The notes beneath the pieces are model-generated. The model worked only from the letters and a program-made list of their open reading frames with translations. It did not search any database and was not told the origin of the DNA. A stretch of DNA of 64,000 nucleotides, from positions 226,583-290,582 of the forward strand of contig QHMG01000005.1 in the NCBI GenBank assembly GCA_003258725.1. Direction: 5' to 3'. This DNA is from Candidatus Melainabacteria bacterium (GTDB taxonomy: Bacteria; Cyanobacteriota; Vampirovibrionia; Gastranaerophilales; Gastranaerophilaceae). The translations under genes and the position numbers were made by a program. Shown here in pieces: positions 1-8,619 of this stretch (positions are counted from its first letter, which is position 1; the number at the start of each line of letters is the position of its first letter).

Positions 1-2321
1 TAAGTTTCTTTAAACTTAGCTTTAAATTCAGCATCTGTTTTTGTTCTAGCTAATTCGTTTGCTTGGTGTTGAGCTGTGTTTAAATCTGCTTTTACGGCAC
101 TTTCTCTGTTTTTAGAATTCCAAGCGCCACTCATCCAATCAACAGTTTTACCAGCCCAACCGTCGTGGTCTAATTGAGTTTGTAAATCTTTTCTTGCGCC
201 TCTAACTTGTGCGTTTAATAAAGTTACTGTTGCTACTTTTTGTTGGTGAGGTGTGCGAGATTGAGCAGCTTTAATGTCGGCTTTTGACATAGCTTCTCTA
301 TTTTCGATAGCTTGCATTAAGCCATACATTACTTCACTTGCACCTTCTTTGTCGTTGTTATATTTGCTCATTTCTTTTTTGAAATTAGCAATATGAGAAG
401 CATCTACACCGACAGATTTTGCTCTTTGTAATAACTTGCTAGTAATACCATTGATGGCAGTTTTTCTTGGGTCTTTTGAAGAATCCAAAGTTTTACTTGA
501 TTTTTCGTCCCAAATAGCTTCCATCATTGATTCATCTGGAGATTTTTTTTGATATGCTCTTAATGTTTCAACAACATTGCCAGCATTAATTTTTCTTAAT
601 TCTGCTTGAAATTCTGGCTTTGAAACTGAATCCCAAGTTGCTGCGTGCATTTGTTTATGCAAGCTACTTGCGATTGCGGTACCTTGTTTTGTTGCAACGG
701 CTTTGCGTTGAGCTTTTTGTTTTTCTTCTGTGCGTTGAGCTTGTGAAGGTTTTGCGCTACCTTGAGTTGCACCACTTTGTTGAGCTTCTTGTTGACGTCT
801 TAATTCTTGTTGACGTCTTAATTCTTCTTCACGTCTGATTTCAGCTTGTGTTTTTAATGCTGTTAATTTTGAGCCTTTTTTAGGAACTTCAATTGTTGGA
901 TTCATTATTCTAAGTTCGTTAGCTCTATCGTTTACTTGTTCATTTGTAGGCTTTGTAATACCTTCAGAAGCTAACATTTCTCTTGAATATTGATACCAAT
1001 TTGAGTAATTTTTACCTACTGAAACTTCTTTTGTTTCTTTACCATTTAAGCGTTGCGCAACTCTTTGAGCTTCGTCTTGAGCATATTGTGCTTTTACTTG
1101 TTGGGAAGATTTACGTCCACGTAAACCTTTGTGGTTTGGTGATAATTCACCGGCAATTCTAGCTTCTTGACCAGCTTCAAAGTAGGCATTATCTCTTGAA
1201 CCGTGAACATTACCTTTGTTTGCGGCAACAATTTCTGCTTTTGTTGTATTGAAAGATTTTGCTAGATGTTCAATAGATTCACCATTTTGAACAACTACTA
1301 ATGTATGACCCTTGCCGTCATATTTTGCATGGCGAACAGAACCGTCTGGATTTGTTACTTGAGCATGAACTTTTCTACCTTCTTTGTATAAAGTTTCTGT
1401 TTTTGTACCATCTTTGCCAATTTCTAAAGATTGAGCCGGTCTATTTTCGCTATCATATTGTGTAGCAACACTTGAAACAAATTCATTATTTTCTACAACA
1501 GTTGTACTTTTTACATTGCCTTGAGTTGTTGTTTGGGTGTATGAATTATCGTTTGTATAGTCGTATTGAATAGTTTTTTCTTCTGGAGTACCCTTGCCTT
1601 CGACTGTTCTTACAATTTTTCCAGTTGCAAAACCGCTTAAGCCAATTTCATGAGTACCTTTATCGTCTTGTAAAACTGCAGAAGTTGGGTTGCCTTGTGT
1701 GTCGTAAGTTTTTGTTAAAACAGAGCCGTCTGCGTTTGTTAAAGTTGATTTCATTGAATTATCTTCGCCAAATACGAAGTTCTCAACAGAGCCGTCTTCT
1801 TCATTAGTACGTTCTTCACTTACTAAATTGCCATCTTTATCAACATTTTTAACTGATTTTATTGCACCGCTAACAGTTGTAATAACTTTTGAACCATCTT
1901 TATTGATAATTTCTTGTGCACCATCTTCATAAGTTACAATTCTTTGTTCACCTTTAACTTCAGATGATTTAACCTTTGAATTTTCACTTGCTTGTGCGTA
2001 CTTGTTTACAAAGTCAAAAACATCTTGAGATTTAACTTTTGACTTTCTGTATTGTTCTTTATGTTCTTGGTCTTTTAAAATTTGTTTAGTTTCTTTTTCG
2101 GTAAGAACCTTGTCATCGCCTGCAGCTTGAGTCAATTTATCCTTAAAAAGAGAAACTTCGTCTAAATCTAAGACGCCGTTTTTGTTTTTATCGCTTGCAG
2201 TAAAAATTTCCAAAGCCTTTACATCATCTTTGAATGCATCAGCTTTAATGCCCGATTTTAATTTGTTAAGATCAACGGATTGCCCGTTTTTACCTAGTTT
2301 TAAGAAATTTCCTTCTGTCAT
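1..2321 (-). CDS. Large LysM/EF-hand repeat-rich protein, C-terminus cut by window edge
   Basis: About 773 residues are visible, starting at ATG 2321-2319 and running off the left edge with no stop. Residues 44-55 form a canonical EF-hand loop (D-K-N-K-N-G-V-L-D-L-D-E), so calcium binding is likely. A middle block is rich in short charged YD/RHS-like strands (EDGS, DKDGN, NADGS). About residues 330-385 resemble LysM, a peptidoglycan-binding fold (VVVQNGESIEHLAKSFNTT). A Q/R/E-rich low-complexity stretch follows (ELRRQQ repeats). The last 200 residues match the middle of the protein at 3750-5645 (shared AINGI...RLV/KLL, DGWA/S, FKAKFKE-like blocks). No signal peptide is evident. Function unknown; a surface or secreted scaffold is an inference. 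Confidence 0.8.
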   Translation of the reverse strand, partial: MTEGNFLKLGKNGQSVDLNKLKSGIKADAFKDDVKALEIFTASDKNKNGVLDLDEVSLFKDKLTQAAGDDKVLTEKETKQILKDQEHKEQYRKSKVKSQDVFDFVNKYAQASENSKVKSSEVKGEQRIVTYEDGAQEIINKDGSKVITTVSGAIKSVKNVDKDGNLVSEERTNEEDGSVENFVFGEDNSMKSTLTNADGSVLTKTYDTQGNPTSAVLQDDKGTHEIGLSGFATGKIVRTVEGKGTPEEKTIQYDYTNDNSYTQTTTQGNVKSTTVVENNEFVSSVATQYDSENRPAQSLEIGKDGTKTETLYKEGRKVHAQVTNPDGSVRHAKYDGKGHTLVVVQNGESIEHLAKSFNTTKAEIVAANKGNVHGSRDNAYFEAGQEARIAGELSPNHKGLRGRKSSQQVKAQYAQDEAQRVAQRLNGKETKEVSVGKNYSNWYQYSREMLASEGITKPTNEQVNDRANELRIMNPTIEVPKKGSKLTALKTQAEIRREEELRRQQELRRQQEAQQSGATQGSAKPSQAQRTEEKQKAQRKAVATKQGTAIASSLHKQMHAATWDSVSKPEFQAELRKINAGNVVETLRAYQKKSPDESMMEAIWDEKSSKTLDSSKDPRKTAINGITSKLLQRAKSVGVDASHIANFKKEMSKYNNDKEGASEVMYGLMQAIENREAMSKADIKAAQSRTPHQQKVATVTLLNAQVRGARKDLQTQLDHDGWAGKTVDWMSGAWNSKNRESAVKADLNTAQHQANELARTKTDAEFKAKFKET

Positions 2322-2447
2322 AACCTATCCGAAAATATAGTACTACATGAGTTTTAACGTTTGAACATAAAAAAAATTGCGTAATTTTGCCATTTTTAGT
2401 ACATTTTGAGTAGATATTTTTACATATTGTAACATGCTAGAGAACAA

Positions 2448-2470
2448 TAAACAATAGCGGTTTGTGTCAA
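2448..2470. repeat. Left copy of 23-bp direct repeat flanking the ORF6N gene
   Basis: Reads TAAACAATAGCGGTTTGTGT then CAA. It matches 3035-3057 at 22 of 23 positions. It corresponds to one arm of the hairpin terminator at 3040-3071 but lacks the partner arm, so it looks like a relic or target duplication. Confidence 0.7.
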
Positions 2471-2497
2471 TTTAAAATGTACATTTATGAAGATTTA

Positions 2498-2506
2498 TGC
2501 TATAAT
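2498..2506 (+). promoter_or_regulatory. Extended -10 promoter for ORF6N gene
   Basis: TGCTATAAT is a perfect extended -10 (TGnTATAAT), 17 nt before the ATG at 2524. The RBS GAGG lies at 2513-2516. No strong -35 is visible, as is common for extended -10 promoters. Confidence 0.55.
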
Positions 2507-2523
2507 CTTATTGAGGTGTAAAA

Positions 2524-3033
2524 ATGACAGAAAATTTGATACTAATTCAGAGTTTAATACATGAGGTTAGAAATCAAAAAATTATTTTAGACAGTGATTT
2601 AGCAACACTATATCAAGTTCAAACTAAGGTTTTAAATCAAGCTGTAAAAAGAAATTTAAAACGTTTTCCTGCTGATTTTATGTTCCAATTGACCAAAGAA
2701 GAATGGCAAAATTTGAAGTCACAATTTGTGACTTCAACAAAGGGTGGAAAAACAAAACTTCCTTATGTATTTACTGAACAAGGCGTAGCTATGTTGTCAG
2801 GATTATTAAATTCTGATATTGCAGTGAACGTAAATATTAATATTATGAGAGCTTTTGTGCAAATTAGAAAATTATCAATTGAGCATAAAGATTTGCAAGA
2901 ACAAATTGTAGAATTGAGACAGTATTTTATTCAATACGCAAAAGACAATAATGAAGAAATAGATAAAATTAATGAAGCTATTAATTTATTAATGGATAGA
3001 ACAAAACCTACAAAAGTTGGATTTGATATATAA
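2524..3033 (+). CDS. ORF6N domain-containing DNA-binding protein
   Basis: A 169-residue protein. Residues 10-95 match the ORF6N (KilA-N related) DNA-binding domain: the pattern R-N-x-K-I-I-L-D-x-D-L-A-x-L-Y-x-V, then a KRNxxRFPxDFMFQL block and the YVFTEQGVAMLSGLL block. The C-terminal 60 residues are a probable coiled coil (LQEQIVELRQYF). Such proteins are typical of phages and mobile elements, where they are thought to regulate or bind DNA. It is the only plus-strand gene in a minus-strand neighbourhood and lies between 23-bp direct repeats with its own promoter, which suggests arrival as a cassette. Confidence 0.9.
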   Translation: MTENLILIQSLIHEVRNQKIILDSDLATLYQVQTKVLNQAVKRNLKRFPADFMFQLTKEEWQNLKSQFVTSTKGGKTKLPYVFTEQGVAMLSGLLNSDIAVNVNINIMRAFVQIRKLSIEHKDLQEQIVELRQYFIQYAKDNNEEIDKINEAINLLMDRTKPTKVGFDI

Positions 3034-3034
3034 G

Positions 3035-3057
3035 TAAACAATAGCGGTTTGCGTCAA
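3035..3057. repeat. Right copy of 23-bp direct repeat flanking the ORF6N gene
   Basis: Identical to 2448-2470 except one T/C difference. It overlaps the left arm of the terminator hairpin at 3040-3071. The two copies are 587 bp apart and enclose exactly the ORF6N gene and its promoter. Confidence 0.7.
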
Positions 3058-3071
3058 CGCAAACCGCTATT
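3040..3071. terminator. Bidirectional hairpin terminator
   Basis: Perfect 14-bp stem (AATAGCGGTTTGCG / CGCAAACCGCTATT) with a TCAA loop, between the convergent ends of the ORF6N gene and the 203-residue minus-strand gene. Confidence 0.75.
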
Positions 3072-3084
3072 AAGTTTTAAAATA

Positions 3085-3696
3085 TTATTTTGTTGGAATT
3101 TCTCTTTCGTTATCAAATTTGCCAACTCTAGCGCCCATCATGTCAAACTGTTGACCGCCACCTTTCCAACCATAAAGTGGATTACATTCGCCAGTTCTTA
3201 GTTGTGTACCTTTTGGTAGTGTGCAGTCACACATATATTTTGGAACTTGCGGAAGTGCAAATTTATCTGCAATTTCTTCTGGTTTTAAGCCTTTTATATC
3301 GTCATATTTCATTACCCAAGAACCATACATTCCAGAATTTTTTCCGTCATAAGTTCTTACGAATTTTGTGTCTTGAGTTAATTCAATAATTTGTGCTTTT
3401 TTATTTGGTTTGTATGGAGAATCGGTATAACCAACACTTTTCCAAAAATCGTTTGCTTGTTCTGCGGTTTGTTCGCCAATTATTTTGTATTTACCTTCAA
3501 CTTTGTAGTCGTTTCCTGCTTGACGAATATTCATTGTTCTATGAATATTTGCCATTGCCATACTTCTAATAGCAGAGTTGCCAGCTTTAGAAACGATGTC
3601 TGTGTGGTTTGCAACCGCTTTGTTGTCATGTTTTTCTGGTTTAGTCTGCAATTGAGGCTTGTTTAAACCGTAAAAACCTAAATTTGTAATTTCCAT
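3085..3696 (-). CDS. Uncharacterised protein with possible toxin-like C-terminal domain
   Basis: 203 residues, ATG start at 3696. The N-terminus (GFYGLNKPQ) is low complexity. From about residue 85 a compact domain reads ...FVRTYDG...GSWVMKYDDIKGLKPEEIADKFALP, then VPKYMCDCTLPKGTQLRTGE and a glycine-rich WKGGGQQFD. From memory this order (F-V-R-x-Y, G-W-hydrophobic, GL-P-I-FALP, PKG-T-R-G, GGG-Q) resembles C-terminal domains of polymorphic toxins and the GGGxQ block of TNT-type NAD-glycohydrolases. That assignment is tentative. No immunity gene is evident beside it. The next gene upstream on the same strand begins 54 bp away, so they may be co-transcribed. Confidence 0.65.
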   Translation of the reverse strand: MEITNLGFYGLNKPQLQTKPEKHDNKAVANHTDIVSKAGNSAIRSMAMANIHRTMNIRQAGNDYKVEGKYKIIGEQTAEQANDFWKSVGYTDSPYKPNKKAQIIELTQDTKFVRTYDGKNSGMYGSWVMKYDDIKGLKPEEIADKFALPQVPKYMCDCTLPKGTQLRTGECNPLYGWKGGGQQFDMMGARVGKFDNEREIPTK

Positions 3697-3749
3697 AACT
3701 ATTTAAAAACATGTTCTTAATATTAATTGACTTCATGTTAACAAGAAAT

Positions 3750-5645
3750 TTACAAAACTTTTCTTGAGCTGTCTTCAACCTTCATATCAACAATTTGACC
3801 TGCGGCTGTAAAGATTACAGAGTAAACTATGCCTTGAAGTGTAACTTTACCTGAACCTAAATATTCCATTCCGCAATCAACAGCAATGTCAGCCATACCT
3901 GTTAAAGCCATTTCTGAAACTTTTGCTGCCTTACCAGACATTTTTGCAATAGGTGAAACTAATGCCTCTATGCTTTTATAGCATAATTGGTTTACAATAG
4001 CGGTTGTGCCGTCAATTGCTGTCCATTTTAAGGTTTCTTTTAATTCTTTTTGTGTCATTCCTTGTTTTGAAGATAATCTATCACTTCCGTAAACAGCTAA
4101 GTCTGCAGCTGAGTGCATTGCTGCAATCTTTAATGTTGGAATTACCCCTGTTCCTGCTGTCATCAACCAAATTGGTATTGAAGCTGAACATAAAATTGTA
4201 TCTTGAACTAAAAGTTCAGACCATTTTTGTGAGGCTCTATAATCTTCAACACGTTTTGCAATATCGTTATCAACACCAAATGCTGCATAATATGAATTTT
4301 CATATTCATTTTTCATTTCCATTAAAGATTTTTTGCCTAAAGCATTTCTTGTATTTTGGTGTAAACGCTTTTCATATCGGTTTGCCATACGTTGAAGTAC
4401 GTCATATTTATCATTCAAAGTTGATTTAGGTGTAATTTTGTAATCCTTCATTGTTTTTTGAATTTCAGCTTTACCCTTTTCGACATTACCTTTTCCAACA
4501 AAGTTAGCAAAAGCATTCAAGTTGCGTTCATACATTTCTTGTCTTGATTCAACTACAATAGGTGCGCTTGCTGTGTATGGAGAGCTAAGTTTATCGGTTA
4601 AAGGTTTTTTGTTCAACAAGTCTGGAACTGCAGATTTGAAGTTGTTTTCAACTGTCGCAATCAATGATGCTGCAACAAATTTTTCTTCTTTATCTTTGTA
4701 AGTTGCAATTAATTCGGGATCATATTCAATATTAAATATTTCTTTGAATTTTTTGTTGTAATCTTTTGTTCCTACAAGTTTGTTTAACTCGCCAACTTGA
4801 CCTTTGAAGGTGTCAATATCTTCTTTTACTAAATGTGCTTGGTTTTCAGATTTCCATAATTTTTTAATTTGTTCACCAAGTTTTGCAGACCAACCGTCAT
4901 ATTCTTGTTGGGCTTGCAATGATTTTTCAGCTTTTTTAGCGGTTGTAGATAGGATTTTTGTTGTGTATGTTTGAGTTGTTTTTATATCAGCTTTCTTTAT
5001 ATCAGCTCTTTCTTCAGCAGTTAAATTACTTTTGTTTTCAATCGCTTGAACAAAAGCATTTGTAATTTTGTTTAAATGTTTTGCTTTTACGGGTAACAAA
5101 ACTGTATCAAATTGGTCCTGTAATTCTTCATCAAATCTTGTTTTATAGTGCTCTGTTTGAACCCCTACGATTTTTCCGTTAGAAACTAATCTGTCGATGA
5201 TACCATTTACTGCTTTAATTCTTGTTTCAGGATAGTCTGCTACTTCAGAACAAATCGCACCAATTAAAGACATTTTTGGTGAAATTTTGTTATACGCCTT
5301 TATTGTAGGGATAACATTTTTGTTATCAATTTTTGCGTATTCTTTTTTGAAAGCATTTGTCGATACAGCCCCAAAATTAGATTTGAAAATTTCTTTCAAA
5401 TTAGTAGCTATTTCTTGCCCTTGCTCATACTTATTTTTCTTTTTACCCTCAAAGGAAATGTTTGTTAATTTATCTGATAAAGTCTCTACTTGAGTTTGCT
5501 TATCCAATCGGGCGGATTTTGTAAATACATCTTTTCCTAGTGGAGATTTAATAGGAGACGAATACGACAAAAATCTAGGCGCACTACATTGTACCCCAAT
5601 TTGAGCATTATTCGATTTTGTAATAATCGGTTGTATTTTTAGCAT
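3750..5645 (-). CDS. Large uncharacterised protein, paralogous to part of the 1-2321 gene
   Basis: 631 residues, ATG at 5645. Residues about 60-70 read NISFEGKKK. Residues 110-320 are helical and charged and align with the C-terminal visible part of the LysM/EF-hand protein at 1-2321 (TRIKAVNGIIDRLVSNGKIVGV against TAINGITSKLLQRAKSVGV; shared DGW and KKFKEIF blocks). Residues about 475-515 and 600-620 are hydrophobic and could insert in a membrane. No catalytic motif recognised. It probably belongs to a lineage-specific family; secretion or surface location is a guess. Confidence 0.8.
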   Translation of the reverse strand: MLKIQPIITKSNNAQIGVQCSAPRFLSYSSPIKSPLGKDVFTKSARLDKQTQVETLSDKLTNISFEGKKKNKYEQGQEIATNLKEIFKSNFGAVSTNAFKKEYAKIDNKNVIPTIKAYNKISPKMSLIGAICSEVADYPETRIKAVNGIIDRLVSNGKIVGVQTEHYKTRFDEELQDQFDTVLLPVKAKHLNKITNAFVQAIENKSNLTAEERADIKKADIKTTQTYTTKILSTTAKKAEKSLQAQQEYDGWSAKLGEQIKKLWKSENQAHLVKEDIDTFKGQVGELNKLVGTKDYNKKFKEIFNIEYDPELIATYKDKEEKFVAASLIATVENNFKSAVPDLLNKKPLTDKLSSPYTASAPIVVESRQEMYERNLNAFANFVGKGNVEKGKAEIQKTMKDYKITPKSTLNDKYDVLQRMANRYEKRLHQNTRNALGKKSLMEMKNEYENSYYAAFGVDNDIAKRVEDYRASQKWSELLVQDTILCSASIPIWLMTAGTGVIPTLKIAAMHSAADLAVYGSDRLSSKQGMTQKELKETLKWTAIDGTTAIVNQLCYKSIEALVSPIAKMSGKAAKVSEMALTGMADIAVDCGMEYLGSGKVTLQGIVYSVIFTAAGQIVDMKVEDSSRKVL

Positions 5646-5758
5646 GCAAAAAACAAATATATTTCCTATCTATATTCTATTGAAAGCCCCTAAAAAAATA
5701 ATTTGTTGTCATGCCTTATTATTATTTACAATATTTAACAATTAAAATTTTAATAGAT

Positions 5759-5766
5759 GTTATAAT
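5759..5766 (+). promoter_or_regulatory. -10 promoter element for first GT-C gene
   Basis: GTTATAAT gives a consensus TATAAT at 5761-5766, about 33 nt before the chosen ATG (5799). The same GTTATAAT octamer precedes the next gene at 7956-7963. No convincing -35 at standard spacing. Confidence 0.45.
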
Positions 5767-5798
5767 TGTGTATACACAATTTGAGATTAAGGAGTGGT

Positions 5799-7937
5799 AT
5801 GTTAACCTTTTTGTTTATATTGTCATTTTTGATGATTTTTTTGACAGGATATCTTATTGCAAGTCTTTTAGATAAAGACAAGTCTATAAAAGGTTTAATT
5901 TATGTTTTTATAAGCGCTTTTGCACAAATAATTTTTATTGCAGAAATTTTATCAATGTTTAAGCCAATGCTAAAGCCTTATCCGTTTTTAACTTGCAATG
6001 TTGTAATACTATTTTTAGTTTTAATTGCTTGGCTTGTTGCAGGAAAACCTCTTTGGAGTGTAGATTGCAGACCTACATTTAGAAGGGTTAAAACTTGTTT
6101 TAATTTAGATAAAAGTTTTTATATTCTACTAGCAGGCTGGTTATTTTTAGTAGGAATCTCTCTATTCATTTGTTTCTTTGATTCAGGCGCAAGCGGAGAT
6201 GGTAAAATTTATCATATTTTAAGAGCTGTTCATTATGCTATAAATAACAGTATCAATCATTTTCCAACTTCTGAATTTAGAAATAACGTATTCCCTTTTA
6301 ATTCAGAAATTATGTACTCTTGGATTTACATGTTCTTACATAGAACTGCATTTTTGGGATTTTTCTCTTTTACAGGGTATATTTTTTCAATGATTGGTGT
6401 TTACAAATTAATGGAGTACTTTAAAATTTGTGTGCGCAGGCGCTTATGGACATTGTTTATTTTGTCGTCTTTTGCTTGCGTATTGCTTCAAATGTGCGAT
6501 ACCGAAACAGATATTATAATTGCAGCGCTTGTTACAAACACAATGTTCTTATTTTTAGATGCATTAAAAAATAAAAATAAAATTACGTTGTTTATGTCAG
6601 CTTTGTGTTATGCAATTGCAATCGGTACAAAGTCAACAGGTGGTTTAACAGTACCAGCAATGACATTTTTCGTTTTGTTGTTTATTTTTAAATATAAAAA
6701 CTTTAAGTATCTTTTGTATTATATTTTGTTTGGTGCAATAAACTTTGCTTTGTTTGGGGCTTATAACTATATTATGAATTATTATGCATACGGTAATTTT
6801 ATTGCTAATGCCGGTGCGGTTGCAATTCAAACAAATGTATATGGTTTAAAAGGTACTTTAGCAAACTTTATAAGACATTGTTATACCTTTGTTGATTTTA
6901 CTGGGTTTAATATAACAGAAGAATTCAAGTCATACTTAGATTACGGTAGAGATTTAATTCTGACATCAGCTCAAGTTAGCACTATTCCAGAAAGAATTTC
7001 TAGCCGTCCAGAATTGTTTGCGAACAACCTTGTGTTAACTCCATTCTGTGGTTGTGGAGTGTTAGGAATTTTAATTTTAATTCCTTGTTGGTTCTTATCT
7101 TTCATGCAACCAATCAAATATAGAAAACATTTTGCACGTGTGATGCTGTTATTTGGAATTTTGTTGTTTATAAACTTAATGAGTTTGTCAGCAACAATTG
7201 CGTTTATGCAGGCAAATATAAGGTTTATAACAACATTCATTATAATATCGTCTCCAATTTTGTGTATGTCGTACTTTAGAAGTCGTTGGAGTCCTATAAA
7301 AATGGTGTTTATTATAATTGCAGTCTATGCGTTTATATTTTCATCAACACATAACATCATTAAAACTCCGTCAGTTGCAATTCCTCAAATTATCAAGCAC
7401 CCTACAAAGTTAAGAGAAATTAGAGAGGAATGGTATTGTTATGGTTTGCACCTTGATAAATTGGGACGTCCTCGTAAATATCCTGATGCAATGTGTGATT
7501 TGTATAAAGATATTAAGGAGTATGGCTATTCACCTAAAAATAAAATCTTAATACTTGGTTCTGCTGGGGAAACTTTAATAAAGCCGTTATTATTAAATTA
7601 TAGTGGCTGGAATATAGATACAAATGTTTTATATCCGCATTATGATAGGATAAACTTTGAAGATTATAATTTAATTGTTTATCCAACCTTTGGACAGGTT
7701 ACAGATGAATATAATGATAATAATGACCCTAAATTACAAAAAGATATTGCTAAAAAATTGTTAAAAAGTAATGAATATGCTTGCTTTTATGAAGGTAAAA
7801 ATAAATTAAATAATCCATTGCAAATAAAATGTCAACTTAGCGATATTTTCTTGAAAAATCGTCATTTCAAACCTATCCTAAGAAATCGTCAATTTATCAT
7901 AATGGAAAACAAAAATAAACCTGCAATAAAGAGATAG
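5799..7937 (+). CDS. GT-C fold membrane glycosyltransferase (PMT/ArnT-like), copy 1
   Basis: 712 residues from ATG 5799, chosen because AAGGAG lies at 5789-5794. An in-frame ATG at 5766 sits inside the -10 element and cannot be used from that promoter. About ten to twelve hydrophobic segments fill residues 1-520, followed by a roughly 190-residue soluble tail. The first large loop carries S-G-D-G-K-x-Y-H near residue 132, where GT-C enzymes have their catalytic acidic residue. Such enzymes move sugars from polyprenyl-phosphate donors onto lipid, glycan or protein on the outer face of the inner membrane. It is a paralogue of the gene at 8620-10761. The specific substrate cannot be told. Confidence 0.75.
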   Translation: MLTFLFILSFLMIFLTGYLIASLLDKDKSIKGLIYVFISAFAQIIFIAEILSMFKPMLKPYPFLTCNVVILFLVLIAWLVAGKPLWSVDCRPTFRRVKTCFNLDKSFYILLAGWLFLVGISLFICFFDSGASGDGKIYHILRAVHYAINNSINHFPTSEFRNNVFPFNSEIMYSWIYMFLHRTAFLGFFSFTGYIFSMIGVYKLMEYFKICVRRRLWTLFILSSFACVLLQMCDTETDIIIAALVTNTMFLFLDALKNKNKITLFMSALCYAIAIGTKSTGGLTVPAMTFFVLLFIFKYKNFKYLLYYILFGAINFALFGAYNYIMNYYAYGNFIANAGAVAIQTNVYGLKGTLANFIRHCYTFVDFTGFNITEEFKSYLDYGRDLILTSAQVSTIPERISSRPELFANNLVLTPFCGCGVLGILILIPCWFLSFMQPIKYRKHFARVMLLFGILLFINLMSLSATIAFMQANIRFITTFIIISSPILCMSYFRSRWSPIKMVFIIIAVYAFIFSSTHNIIKTPSVAIPQIIKHPTKLREIREEWYCYGLHLDKLGRPRKYPDAMCDLYKDIKEYGYSPKNKILILGSAGETLIKPLLLNYSGWNIDTNVLYPHYDRINFEDYNLIVYPTFGQVTDEYNDNNDPKLQKDIAKKLLKSNEYACFYEGKNKLNNPLQIKCQLSDIFLKNRHFKPILRNRQFIIMENKNKPAIKR

Positions 7938-7955
7938 TTATAACTCTCTGATTGT

Positions 7956-7963
7956 GTTATAAT
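7956..7963 (+). promoter_or_regulatory. -10 promoter element for histidine phosphatase gene
   Basis: GTTATAAT with TATAAT at 7958-7963, 26 nt before the ATG at 7989, identical to the element at 5759-5766. No good -35 seen. Confidence 0.4.
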
Positions 7964-7988
7964 AGTTTTAAATTTAAAAGGGGATGAA

Positions 7989-8609
7989 ATGTTTAAAAGA
8001 AAATGTAAAATAACTTTTATAGCACACGGTTCAACTATATATTCAGAAGATAATAGATTGACAGATAAATTAGATTATCCGCCATTGAATGAAAATGGCG
8101 AATTAGAATTAGAAAAAATTGTTGATTTTATCAAGAAAAGGGGATTAAAAACTAACAAAATTTATGCGAGTCCAGCGCTTGTAACAGTTCAAAGTGCCGA
8201 AATTTTGGCTGATGAATTAAAACAAGATTTTGAAACTTTGCCAGATTTATACAACAGAAAATGTGGTATTTGGAGTGGTTTGAGTTTTTCTCAAATTGAA
8301 AAGAAATATCCAGATATGTTAGAACAATTACATCAAAATCCGTTAGGTTTTTGTCCTGAAAACGGCGAAACTATTCATGATTTTAACGAGCGTATTGAAA
8401 AGATTATTAACGAAATTATTGAAAAGAATTTAAGAGGAAGGGTTATTATTGTAACTCATCCGTCAATTATTCAATCAGCTATCAAAAGTGCGTTAAATAT
8501 TCCGGCAGAAAATCAATACAAAATTTATATTAGACCAGCTTCTGCTACACAAATTAGCTATTACGAAGATTGGGCAAGTTTAATTTATTCTGGCTACAAA
8601 CCTCTTTAG
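7989..8609 (+). CDS. Histidine phosphatase family protein with degenerate active site
   Basis: 206 residues; ATG 7989 follows AAAAGGGG. The fold of the phosphoglycerate mutase-like histidine phosphatases is recognisable: beta strand ITFIAHGST (residues 8-16), YASPALVTVQSAEIL (about 60-74), CPENGETIHDFNERI (about 122-137) and VIIVTHPSI (about 156-164). The phosphate-binding arginines are missing. The usual RHG is AHG (His13 kept), and the S-x-L-x-R-A/T-x-Q-T-A block has V/T where Arg is expected. It may be inactive or altered. It sits 51 bp after one GT-C gene and 10 bp before its paralogue, so a role in the same glycan or polyprenyl-phosphate pathway is plausible. Confidence 0.75.
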   Translation: MFKRKCKITFIAHGSTIYSEDNRLTDKLDYPPLNENGELELEKIVDFIKKRGLKTNKIYASPALVTVQSAEILADELKQDFETLPDLYNRKCGIWSGLSFSQIEKKYPDMLEQLHQNPLGFCPENGETIHDFNERIEKIINEIIEKNLRGRVIIVTHPSIIQSAIKSALNIPAENQYKIYIRPASATQISYYEDWASLIYSGYKPL

Positions 8610-8619
8610 GAGAAGATAA

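Noticed and set aside
4004..4429. Plus-strand frame of 141 codons
   Set aside because: Lies wholly inside the 631-residue minus-strand gene; hydrophobic antisense composition and no RBS.
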